Shown: piece by piece, positions 11,268 to 20,820 of the stretch
Layout of the letters: every line of letters begins with the position of its first letter
Numbering within the stretch: position 1 is the first letter of the stretch
Assembly: GCA_027627225.1 (NCBI GenBank)
Contig: CM051029.1
Location: 74,117,578 to 74,181,577 of the forward strand
Direction: 5' to 3'
Origin: Congeria kusceri
Taxonomy: Eukaryota > Mollusca > Bivalvia > Myida > Dreissenidae
Length of the DNA stretch: 64,000 bases
The notes under the pieces: model-generated
The model's database searches: none
The model's input: the letters and a program-made list of their open reading frames with translations, nothing else
Told to the model about the DNA's origin: nothing
Position numbers and translations under genes: made by a program

Positions 11268-11767
11268 TCCGCAGAAGTGGATGAATTTTTTCGATCCTGT
11301 CAGCATCGGACAAACTTCGCTCAACCAATGAGGAGCGGGCAGAAATTTAAACGTAATTTCGGTAGAGCAATCAAACGCTATGGAAAATAAGCAGTATCCT
11401 ATTAAGGCTGTTTTACCGGTTGACCCAACTACGGCTCAAGCGAAGAACGAGAAGACATAAATCCATCTACAGTTGTGGAAATGGTTCAGTCCAGTAGAAA
11501 CTGTCGAGGACGAGGTCGTAAACAGAAATTCATCGAAACGTCTAAGAAAAAATCGAAAAAGCAACGCGTAGGAGGTAAACAGAGAAAGCAACGCGGTAGA
11601 AGTAAACACAGAAAGCAAATCGGAGGAGGTAATCAGATAAAGCAACGCGGAGGAGGTAAACGGAGAAAGCACGCGGAGGAAGTAAACAGAAACGTCAATC
11701 GAGGACTGTCAAAAAGAGAGTTCAAGACAGAGTAAACGGTAAAACAGACATATTTGAAATAAATTGA
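11248..11767 (+). pseudogene. Small basic repeat protein of the Polinton block, broken
   Basis: The ATG at 11248 opens MKLYTPNPQKWMNFF and stops at 11329; the frame resumes (EQSNAMENKQYPIKAV) to a TAA near 11457, then shifts to a Lys/Arg/Gly-rich run (RGRGRKQKF, then five near-identical nonapeptide units of the QRGGGKQRK type) and shifts again to a RTVKKRVQDRVNG tail ending at 11767, four bases before the capsid gene. The units come from a 27-bp DNA repeat at 11561, 11588, 11615, 11642 and 11669; the last unit lost one base, which causes the second shift. A highly basic protein next to capsid genes suggests DNA condensation or capsid-interior binding; that role is inference. Confidence 0.6.
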
Positions 11768-11771
11768 AATC

Positions 11772-13214
11772 ATGTCAGTGTTTAACGAAGACCAATTTAA
11801 AGAAGGACTGGTGTCTGAACTTGCTTTCTTTGACTTACCGTCAACTCAGACGAGCGTTACCGATGTCTATTACGAAGAAGTGCGACCATTATCGCAGGTG
11901 TCGACAGATGGTCCGTTTGAATTTAGAATAAGCGGACATAATTCAATGGACTATTTGGATATGAAAAATTCTCAAATATATGTTAGACTAAAAGTTGTGA
12001 AATTGGATGGTACAGCTGACGGAAGAAAAAGTGGGCCCGCGAATTTGTTTCTGCAAGCCTTGTTTTCGAGTACGGAAGTGACGCTTCAGAATAAAGCGAG
12101 CATCACCTGCAATTATAATCCTTATCGAGCATATATACAGACTTTACTTAATTGCGGACAGGACGCCCACGCCTCTCAGCTTCAGATTTAAATATGGACC
12201 CAGGATGATGCCGATGCACCGGGCGTCACCGATCTTTCTTGTACTAATAATGGTCTGTACACGAAAGCTCCTTTAATAGCTAAATCAAAAAGCTTTGATC
12301 TGCAAGGTCCGATCTTCCAAAATTTATTATCCATGTCACGCTATTTAATAAATCAAGTAGACGTGAAGGTCAAGTTTTAATGATCGTCAGCTAGTTTCGC
12401 TTTACTTGCGGCAGACGCTAGTACCGATTTCAAAATTGACATCGACGACATCTATATCCTGGCTAAGAAAATTAGAGTTAATCCGGCAGTGATTTACGGT
12501 CATTCGCAGATTCTGGAAAAACAAAATGCGCTTTATCCGTTTACCAGGGTGGATTGTCGTTCCCAAAGCAAAGCTACTGGAAGCACATCGTTGAATTGGG
12601 AAAATATGTTTCAAGGAAGAAGACCTAATAAAGTCATTGTAGGATTTGTGAAAAGTAAAGCTATCAATGGTGACTACACAACAAATCCGTTTAATTATGA
12701 GAACTGCTCGATTCAACATATTGCCGTGAACTGCAACGGTTTACCTGCGGGAGGTAACCCAATGAAACAGGACTTTACGAAAACGGATGCAACGGTAGTA
12801 ATGCGAGCTTACACTAATTTGCTGTTGAATGCCGGCAAATGGGGGTATGACGAAGGGAATGCAGCAGACAGACCTCACTTTATAAGCGGATCAACATTGT
12901 TTGCCTTTCAATTGGAACCGGACTTTTCGCACCACGGAGAATATTTGTCTCTGTTAAAGAACGGAAACGTGCGGTAGGAGGTGCAGTTTAAAGACGGACT
13001 CACAGGTAATACTATTCGTTTTCATTTATCTACAATTAATGCAAAAAAAAACTATTTACGCGTGTGCTTGTTTATGTTCATCAATTGTACGAAAATTGTT
13101 TTATGTTAACGATTTTGAATTTTATATATTTTAGAACCCATAAGTTGTCTGGTGTACAGCGAGGGTGCGGGATATTTCGAAATTAACAAAGAAAGAGATA
13201 TCATCTTTCAGTAA
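11772..13214 (+). pseudogene. Polinton double-jelly-roll major capsid protein, nonsense-riddled, with an intron
   Basis: One reading frame runs from ATG 11772 to beyond 12977, interrupted only by in-frame stops: TAA at 12189, adjacent TAA and TGA at 12378-12383, and TAG at 12975. The N-terminal jelly roll has DYLDMKNSQIYVRLKV and YNPYRAYIQTLLN; the second has NALYPFTRV, RRPNKVIVGF, NPFNYENCS and GSTLFAFQLEPD. A phase-1 intron (13006-13134, GT-AG) joins the frame to a last exon, CLVYSEGAGYFEIN, stopping at 13212. This is the F54H12.2-like family, recognised as Polinton capsid. The TAA overlaps the protease ATG (TAATG). Strong assignment; non-functional. Confidence 0.88.
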
Positions 13215-13637
13215 TGAATACTAGTCAGATTCAATGTTGCATTGCGTGCGATAGTGTGTTACGCGATAGAGTCATCGGTGTGTTTGCGGCTGATCGACTA
13301 CCTACGTAGGGAATGACCTCTCCTTATGGAATCATCGTAAATACGGACGTTCATACAAAACCCAGAAAGCATTGGTGCGCTATTTACGGCGATGGTTACA
13401 GAGTTTTTCGATAGCTACGGACGATCTCCTGAACGAAACAACCCTTAAATAGCCAAATGGCTCAGTGGGAATGCTAAAAGGTTTCGCACAAACAAAAAGC
13501 AGATTCAAAGCGATTCTTCGTCAGTTTGTGGACTTTATTGCGTGTTATTTTTACATAAAGGACTGCTTAGTTTTAGTTGTACGATTGTATCGATACAAAA
13601 CTTTATTCGTGAATATATTGTAATTGTGCGATGTTGA
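13214..13637 (+). pseudogene. Polinton adenain-like cysteine protease, broken
   Basis: Starts at the ATG overlapping the capsid stop. The first part reads NTDVHTKPRKHWCAIYG, holding the catalytic His; a frameshift near 13408 leads to FFDSYGRSP (acidic or Asn site region) and then SDSSSVCGLYCVLF with the catalytic Cys near 13531. This His...Asp...Cys order is that of the adenovirus-type maturation protease (peptidase C5), which in Polintons is thought to process capsid proteins. It carries a TAG at about 13304, a TAA at about 13446 and the frameshift. An AATAAA follows at 13646. Length about 140 codons. Confidence 0.82.
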
Positions 13638-13815
13638 TAATAGTAAATAAACGTCAGTCAACATAAACGTTGTTTCGTTTAATATCAACAACACACAACG
13701 CACTATGGAATATATTTATTTCATGCTATACATACATTACTCGTTTTTCAACGGTGGACATTTTCATGCACACATTACACACGCAAAGTACATGGAGTAA
13801 TTTTTAAGTGTTATA

Positions 13816-15076
13816 TTACAAAAGACCTTCGATCCAATTGTACAGACTCGTCGAACACAATTGATTGTTCATGTAGTACACAATCATTTTTATCATTGCC
13901 AGTGTTTGTCGAAAATAATGTTCTACCCGTTGAGGTTCATCGTTAACAGGATGTAATGCTGCTAGAACGCAATATAAAAATCATTTCTGATCCACGTTAA
14001 AGATGTTTAATACACTTCCGCTCCTCGCGAGTGTTTCCGGCAAAGGAATGTAACTCGAAACGGACAAAAGTTGGTTGATCGCAGTGTGAATTTCAAGTTT
14101 TAAAACTTTGTTCACGTACCATCCCGACCCTTCTCTCAAATATTCCTCCATGCTAGCAAACATTTCTTGCATAGCTTCGTTCAAATTGTGCTCGATCAAA
14201 TCCTCTGCGGATAAGAGTACGTAGACATAACTTCGAAAATATGGCACAGATGTTGAAGTGTCTGATCCGTCATCCATGCGCATCTCCACTTGAACACATA
14301 AGTTCCACTTAATACCGCCCATGTGTTTGACACAAGACTCAAGAAATGTTTTTACACGCACTTTGACGTTAGCGAAAAACGTTAACACGTCATACTTTTC
14401 GTTGTGTTTTGGGTATAAATATCTGTTTATGACGCCATCTGGTAAAGCCATTTCATCCTCGTGCGGAAATTCGTCAGGCTCTTCTTTTTGTTCATTTTGT
14501 GTTGACATCGTACCAGTATTTAGCGTCGAATCAATTTTTTCTTGATTATATTCCTCGCGATTTTTAGCATTTATCGCTTTTTGACCTCCATTTTGCTGCA
14601 GTGGATGATCTCGATTCACATACGCAAATAATTCAGTGTATGTTTCGTATTAATTACCGCAATGTTTACAATCGAAGTGTCTTTGTATTGGTCTTCGCGA
14701 ACGATGAAGCGAAGCTCTATGTCTTTGAAGATTGAACTTTTTCGCAGAAACTGCGTTGCATATGTGGCACACAAAATTGCATTGTTTCAGTTTGTTCGGT
14801 TTTTGAACTCCGTGCACTTTGCTTTTATGATTATTTAATAATGTAACTCGCGGAAATAATTTTTCACAAAATTCGAAACTTAGTTTTGGCAAGTGGCACT
14901 GTAAATGTTGTCGTAATGACTTTTTATTGATAAACTTCTTATTGCAATAAATGTTTTTTAAATGTACTTCCTTGTAATATATATTCCGGAGTTTGCTCTC
15001 CAGGCGTCTTTGAAATCTCCGGTTTGCTATACGTTTGTTTCATAATCTTTCGTTTCGACGTGCCCTTCATTAACAT
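13816..15076 (-). pseudogene. N-terminal part of Polinton protein-primed DNA polymerase B, polymerase domain lost
   Basis: The minus strand reads, from Met 15076: a basic start (MKGTSKRKIMK), a frameshift near 14950, then four C2H2-like zinc-finger relics (YCNKKFINKKSLRQH, FEFCEKLF...HKSKVH, CHICNAVSAKKF, FDCKHCGN), a TAA at 14648, and a long open frame down to a TGA at 13981 whose end has REGSGWYVNKVLKLEIH and SSYIPLPE. The same frame continues past the TGA (FLYCVLAALHPVNDE) and ends at 13816. These blocks are the usual N-terminal extension of Polinton PolB. Exonuclease, TPR and palm domains are absent: only 180 bp separate the end from the protease. Confidence 0.75.
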
Positions 15077-15290
15077 TATCTCGTGTTTGATGTTGTTTAA
15101 GTGAATACTGATAGAGGATTCCGTAATTCAGAAGTTACCAGGAGAGCAGTACATGGTTTTAACCGTGCGCTTTTTACGTTTGCCATGTTTTAAGTAGTTA
15201 CGCTATATGATTACAAAACTGATATACAGCGCACACATACAATTGATGTCTTATATTTACGACATTGGTCACGCACGTTTATACATCACT

Positions 15291-15500
15291 TTAAGAAAAC
15301 AAATGCTCAATGTTTCTATCTATGTTAGCAATTTCTCGTTTTAAAACTTCTATGCGAATAATAGTATCCGCAAATTCTTTATCTCACATTTCAAATTTTA
15401 ATCTCATTTCATTAAGTTCTTCCATTTTTGAATATTTTTCTTGTAGTATTTTTACAATTTGTTGTTGAACAAGTTTTACTTTTTTTTCCTCAGTATCCAT
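15291..15500 (-). CDS. Short coiled-coil ORF of the Polinton block
   Basis: From ATG at 15500 the frame MDTEEKKVKLVQQQIV runs 69 codons to a TAA at 15291 with one internal TGA after KFEM. It is rich in Lys, Glu, Ile and Leu in heptad spacing, so a coiled coil is likely. It begins four bases after the stop of the PC4-like gene, the tight packing seen among the capsid genes. Function unknown; probably a pseudogene given the stop. Confidence 0.4.
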
Positions 15501-15504
15501 GTTT

Positions 15505-16078
15505 TTAATAGGGTTGATAACGTTCGTCTGAACGTTCAACCGTCTTTTTTCCCACGCTGTTTATCGGTTGGACTGTGCGGGTAGGTACAGCTGCGTCGAC
15601 TTCTTTGGGTGCCAATGACTCTTCGAAAAGAGCCTGCTGTTCAATTTCACTAATTTCGGTTTTCTGCGTGAAAAAGAAAAACGAAGTTAAAATATAACAC
15701 AATAACAGTAAACACTTACATATATAACCATTCAGTTAATAATTCGATACGTTATTACAATACTATTAATGAGTGTAATATACGTCACATATAAAAGTGA
15801 CCTTGAATGAATATGTAGCATATATGCGCATTAACGTTTTATAAATGACTCACCGTCTCTGTCTCTATTTGCGTAGCATATGAAGCCAGTTCGTTGAGGC
15901 AATCTTTTAAGCTTACTGCATCACTCCATTTAATCGATACAGTTTTTGATTTTGTTTTATCAAACGTGTTCGTATCCCAACACTTCGTATTGTCACTGAT
16001 ATGCAGGTATATGCTCCCATTCCATCTAGTTAAAGACACGTCTTTTCTATGACCAAACCTACCCCTAACTTTAGTCAA
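15505..16078 (-). CDS. PC4-like nucleic-acid-binding protein, two exons
   Basis: Exon 1 (16078-15854) encodes a beta-rich domain: GRFGHRKDVSLTRW, then IYLHISDN and SKTVSIKWSDAVSL, the strand-strand-strand-helix order of the PC4 (p15) single-stranded-DNA-binding fold. A consensus GTGAGT donor at 15853 and a pyrimidine tract plus CAG at 15664 define a 190-bp intron that joins phase-0 to exon 2 (KTEISEIEQQALF...SDERYQPY, stop at 15505). The tail is acidic then basic. The start is unsettled: no ATG at the frame's 5' end (16078 is TTG) and a different frame has an ATG at 16109, so a first exon or frameshift lies upstream. A TATATAAAG box stands near 16158-16166. PC4 similarity is by pattern, not search. 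Confidence 0.5.
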
Positions 16079-16149
16079 ATATCCTTGGGTTATCGTATAT
16101 AAGATTCATGTTGCTTTCCTAATTTCTGACTGTACTAACAAAGTCGTTT

Positions 16150-16170
16150 GCGTATGACTTTATATAGCAA
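16150..16170 (-). promoter_or_regulatory. TATA box for the PC4-like gene
   Basis: On the minus strand the sequence CTATATAAAG lies about 80-90 bp before the PC4-like reading frame, at a distance that fits a core promoter. Confidence 0.35.
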
Positions 16171-17442
16171 CGAAGCGCACAAAGGATTGTGAAATACAAG
16201 GTTGACGTAACTGGATTACGGTTTAAACGATGCAGAATTTGAATGAGGCTCTTTGAAAAGACAGGAAACGAGTCACCGAAATGTCAACGAAATTAAATAA
16301 GAAGACGATTTATGGTCTTGTTTATTTCAGTAATTACCATCATTTGTCGCATTTTTGCTCTGTTATAACAAAATCAGGCCTTTCCGTGCAGGAAACGACT
16401 TGTTATCATTTGAATAAAAATAAAGTAATTGGGCTTTGTTGCCAGCATTTCAGGTGCTTAGTGCATTTTTGTGGTTTTACAAGGGCGTCGTCATGTCGAA
16501 ATAAGGCATTTTAATGCTTTCCAAACAGGAAACGATTAATATAAAATGCCATTCTAATCAGATGCTAAGGCGATTTATGGGCTTGTTTGCCTCATACTTC
16601 CTTCCTAGTGAGATGTTTAAAAATCTGTCATATTAAATGCGACTTACTGTACCCCAAGTATAATCGATAAAAACGCATATCTACTGTGAGTGCACAATCC
16701 TCCTTTAGTTAAATCGGCAATCCATATAAACATGCAAATAAAATAAAACTGCAAACTCGTTTCTTAAGGACATCTTTCCAATCAAAATACAAGAAATTGC
16801 ATTAAAATCGGTAAAATAATAACGTTTTGGTAACTTTTTTAACTTTTTATTATATAGTTTGTACATACGCGAAAGTTGATAATGTCTTTGGAGTAAATTA
16901 GTATGTACATTAGTTTATGTTCTGCTTGTACCAAGCGTTTTCGAACATAGACACAGGGACCTATTAAAAGTTGTTTTTATAAAATGCATTCCTTGCGTAA
17001 GAAACAGTTTTCAGTCAAATAAACGACATAAACGTTCATTACATCTAATGACACCTAAAGACGCGGTAAATTATATTTTTGGACTTCTGCTTTAACTGTT
17101 TATAATAAGATAAGATTTATTTAAGATTTATTTAAAGTCGGCAAATCAGATAACAATAAAAAATAATTATGTAATAAGTAAATAAGAAAAGAATAATTCA
17201 TTTTTTAAACATTTTCTAGACATAAACTTTTTCATGACATTAGGTGAAACGTATATGTTTCGCATTTATATAGCATAAACATAATAATTATTTTGTTGTG
17301 AATTAATGCAATCAGAAAAAAATGATCCGTATTTGACCGTTGTGTCTTCTTCCATTTACACACCGACTTGTCCCGACATAAAAGTACCCTGCTGTTTCGT
17401 CGAAATTTTTCGTTAGCCATTTGTAATATTAATTCATTTATC
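16171..17442. other. Gene-free stretch
   Basis: Contains a 77-codon + frame (16281-16514) without recognisable similarity and two or three imperfect copies of a CAGGAAACGA plus GCGATTTATGG motif (about 16262, 16389, 16526), suggesting an old short repeat. No gene supported. Confidence 0.35.
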
Positions 17443-17745
17443 ATGTTCGCTATTTTCTGTTTATTGTTTCTTATCGTCTGTCCTTGTTTTGCGGTTAAAA
17501 ACGTAGCACATTGCGAAGAAATATGTGAATTGAACTACGATGGTATTGACACCTACGCTGTACGGGATCCAGGGGTGAAACGGCTTCAAATTTCGGAACA
17601 ATTTAGAAAGTTAATAATTGACATCAATTTCAATAATTTAGATTCTGTTCAAACAACAATTCCGAACATATGTTCTCATTTAATTTGCGGACAAAGGGCT
17701 GTCGCAGTGAACAATGGTTCCACGTCATGTTGTAAACCAGATTAG
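17443..17745 (+). CDS. Small secreted Cys-rich protein, unknown
   Basis: From the internal ATG at 17443 the 100-aa product starts with a clear signal peptide (MFAIFCLLFLIVCPCFA, cleavage after Ala17) and a mature part of about 83 residues with six cysteines: two in HCEEIC, two in NICSHLIC and a final CC. Even cysteine number and spacing suggest three disulfides. The upstream 25 codons of the same frame look like leader DNA, so I prefer this start. Single exon, stop at 17743. It lies between the PC4-like gene and the pogo element, so it may be host or element-borne. No family recognised. Confidence 0.45.
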   Translation: MFAIFCLLFLIVCPCFAVKNVAHCEEICELNYDGIDTYAVRDPGVKRLQISEQFRKLIIDINFNNLDSVQTTIPNICSHLICGQRAVAVNNGSTSCCKPD

Positions 17746-17984
17746 TATTTTCGTGTTTTTTTTTATGTGAATAATTTTAACAATACTGGTCTCCCGGTGT
17801 AACCCAAATTCGACTATGTAACAGACTCATGCAGTAATAACAAATAAATTAAAGAAACACTGAAGTGTTAAATCACACGAACTATAACTTTGAACTTCTT
17901 TTTAGTACCTTGCAATGTTTCCAAGATGATTATCATCCATTTAATCGTTCATTGCCCACAAAAATGGCGGCATATGACCCACTT
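17746..17984. other. Spacer
   Basis: AT-rich; no feature recognised apart from an AAATTAAAG-like stretch after the Cys-rich ORF. Confidence 0.3.
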
Positions 17985-20322
17985 CCAGGGCAATTGAAAC
18001 GTCACCTAAATTCGATGATTTTGATTGTTGGATATTCATAGCTTCACAGAGGTCAATGTATGGTGGGCTGTAATGCAATTTTGAACAAAATGAACTCAAT
18101 AGTCAAAACTGGATAACTTGATAACACTTTTGAACATATTTACAGGTAAGTTTTTCACTGTTATTGTTTACTATTCTGCCTTGCTACATTTGGGACAGTG
18201 AAAACTATCACCACGCCTGATGACCTCTACTTTAGAACAGAATGACAAGTGGACCCACTTGCTACAAGTGTCACATTGTCCCCACTGCACTATCGTGATG
18301 TGGTCATAATCAGATCTTTCAGGGTAAAATTTGCTACACACACAGCAGTTTTCTTCGTCCGTTGCAGAAGCATCATCATCATCGTCAGAATCTATGATAG
18401 TGACTTTCTTCACTTTCTTTGGTTGAACTTGTGGTTGTTTCCCTTTCTTGCTATTAATTTCTGAGGTTCCTTTCTTGTGTGTTTGTGGATCTTTAAATGG
18501 GGGTATGAACTTTCTCTTCTTAGATGTTGACTGTGACTCTGTGTGATCTTGTATCTGTGTAATGACTGCATCTTCAGTGATCGCCTTCCCTCCTACCCCT
18601 TTGCTTTGTGTGTTTCTGATTTTAGCAACTTTCACATTTTATAAAATTTGTCCACCTCTGCCATCTAGGAATGTGTTTGTAGATTTATTAATGTTTTCAA
18701 GTTGGATTTCGGTTTGTTTTGTTTTGCTATGGTCACTTCCAGTTGCAGCTGCGAAGCTCAATGATGGGGCAATGTCAGAGTCTGAGACCAAATCTTGGTT
18801 TAGAGGTTGAATTCCACTCTTTTTGAATGCTGCTTGCACATTAGATGGTGTCAGAGTGTTTGAATATACCCTGCATGCCAGTCTGCACACATCATATCGG
18901 CTGATCACTCTACCACCAGATTCACGCATGTATCTATGGCATGCTGAGTTCCATCATACTTCAAAGGGACCAAAACAACTCATGTCTAATGGCTGGAGCA
19001 GATGGCTGCAATGTGGAGGCAAGACAAACAGTATGATATGCTTTTCGTTGGCCCATTGAATCAGTGGCAGTGAGATGTGACTTTTGTGACCATCATAGAG
19101 GACAAGGACTGGGGACTTGGCATTTTGAGGTGGCAAATACTTGAACAAATGTACTGGCTGCAAATCTCAGTGTTGGACCATCCGCTTTCGGATACAACAC
19201 CTGTGGCTCCAGCAGAAGCACCTTTCAGCAATTAAGGTAACAATCGCTTGCCCGGAAAGACAAAAAATGGCGGTACCTCATTTCCCATGGCATTGGCTCC
19301 CCCAATCAAGGTGACAGTTTGGGACTTTCCCGATGTAACCGCTTTGGCCTTGTATACTTCACCAGTAATAATTCTTGGTGGTTTGTGTTCAATTGATAGG
19401 CCTTTCTTATCAACATTGAAAATAGCTTCTGGCCGTCTCAGCAAATCATTTGCACTAAGAATCTTGTTCAGCTCGCTGAAGTAGTTGAAATGGCCCCTCT
19501 TGTGGCACATCTTGCACGCGCAGATTCTGGACTTCGTAGCTTCTTTATAGACAGTTCAGGGAATCTGTTCAGGAATTTGTAAAGCCAACGTAGAGTAGGA
19601 GGGTGATCACTGTCTCTGAGGCCTAGGTGAACAGCATAATCAGATGCCAGATTGATTGCCTCTATGCGAGAGTACCCGTACCCAACCTCTGCCATTGTAT
19701 TCAAATGCTGGGCTAGAAGGGTTTCTTGTTCTTTGGTAAACAACTGGGTGCGGCCTGAATGTACATTCCCAACTTGGATGTTACCATGGACCCTATCTTT
19801 CAATGTAGTTACTGGTACACCATAGTGGCAGCTCTTTCCACTTCGATACGGGCCTCTTTTTAAAATCAGTTTTCTGAAGAAAAAAAAAATCAAAACAATC
19901 TGGTGGCCAAAAGGCTCTATTGTTTAAATTATGTGCTCTGTCTTTTCAATTATTTGTCCTTATGCGCTTCCGTAGATTTTTAAAGGCGGAGCAAATGACG
20001 TCATATCACGTGACTTTTACTATATTTACCATCAATGGCAGACGATGTAGTGTACTACGATTGATTTTAAGTAGAAAACGGGCAAAATTTAAAGATTTTG
20101 TTCTACAAATATGAAGAAAAGTTATTATTTCAGTAAAATTTGTCATAAAACTGTCAATTACCTTTCTAATATTCATTATTTTCGGCAAACATCGGGTGCG
20201 TAAAGCGGAAGTAGACCGTGGGAAAAACATAAACGACCTTCACCTTGCAAATGTCGCGTGAATTCGGATTACACGATAAAAACAAAACGTCGAATTTAGG
20301 TGTCGTGGAATTTTGGTAACGG
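17985..20322 (-). mobile_element. pogo/Tigger-type DNA transposon, decayed, with probable terminal inverted repeats
   Basis: A 13-bp motif CACCTAAATTCGA at 18003-18015 recurs inverted at 20290-20302, bracketing the transposase relic; flanking bases match less well, so the exact ends are uncertain (given limits are approximate). About 2.3 kb is the usual size for a Tigger-like element. Confidence 0.5.
18171..19893 (-). pseudogene. pogo/Tigger-type DDE_1 transposase with C-terminal PHD finger, broken
   Basis: The minus strand reads in order: a helix-turn-helix part (GVPVTTLKDRVHG; RTQLFTKEQETLLAQ; 19893-19468), a frameshift, the first catalytic Asp in FNVDKKGLS and GGANAMGNEVPPFFVFPGK (19510-19232), another break, the second Asp in VLVLYDGHKSH and the third acidic site in HCSHLLQPLDMSCFGPFE (19163-18954), then after in-frame TGA (18954) and TAA (18639) a linker and a Lys-rich segment with a poly-Asp run. 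The last 60 residues hold CCVC, CDTC, H, C and CPKC in C4HC3 order, a PHD finger. JERKY/Tigger relatives use this DDE_1 domain; the PHD is a known but less usual addition. Non-functional. Confidence 0.82.
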
Positions 20323-20540
20323 TAGGACCTAGGGGAAATATCCATAGCATTTTAAAATATTATATAAGCTAATAGTACAACTTTGAAAACCCTACATTTT
20401 ATTCATAACATACGTTAATTAACCAAACGTTTAGCAAATGCCAAAGAGCTAAATTTCTGTAAAAACATGTTCATTTGTGAAGGGTGAAGTTTAAGTAAAA
20501 TGAAAAATGTGCCATACTCATAGTGTTGTTTTTACATTAC
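20323..20540. other. Spacer before the Thr-rich exon
   Basis: No coding frame. It ends with TTTTTACATTACAG, a good splice acceptor. Confidence 0.3.
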
Positions 20541-20820
20541 AGCAGCGGTAGCGACATCAGCAGCAACAGCTACAAACTCAGCATCAACACAAGCAGCAAT
20601 CATAACAACCCCAACAGCAACAACAACCTCAATAACATCAACAACAGAAACAACAACAGCATCGACAACGCCAGCAACAACAACATCAACAACAACCTCG
20701 AGAACATCAACAACACCAGCAGCAACAACAGCATCGACAACGCCAGCTACAATCGCATCAACAACGCCAGCACCAACAATCACATCAGAAAAAGTAGCGT
20801 CCCCACAATCAACAAGTTAG
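20541..20820 (+). CDS. Possible terminal exon encoding a Thr/Ala-rich mucin-like tail
   Basis: Directly after an acceptor-like TTACATTACAG, a 90-codon frame consists mostly of Thr, Ala, Ser and Pro (TTPATTTSTTTS, TPAATTASTTPA) and stops at 20818. Such runs are heavily O-glycosylated in secreted mucin-like proteins. The DNA is a degenerate ACA/GCA/CAA trinucleotide repeat; the other + frame is Asn-rich and the minus frame Val/Ala-rich, both by-products of the repeat. No upstream exon was found, so it may be only a microsatellite. Confidence 0.3.

Noticed and set aside
11561..11700. Regular 27-bp repeats could suggest a CRISPR array
   Set aside because: The units are contiguous without unique spacers, lie in a coding frame, and the genome is eukaryotic.
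20532..20783. Val/Ala-rich 83-codon minus-strand frame and Asn-rich + frame
   Set aside because: Both are translations of the same ACA/GCA trinucleotide repeat; only the Thr-rich frame follows a splice acceptor.
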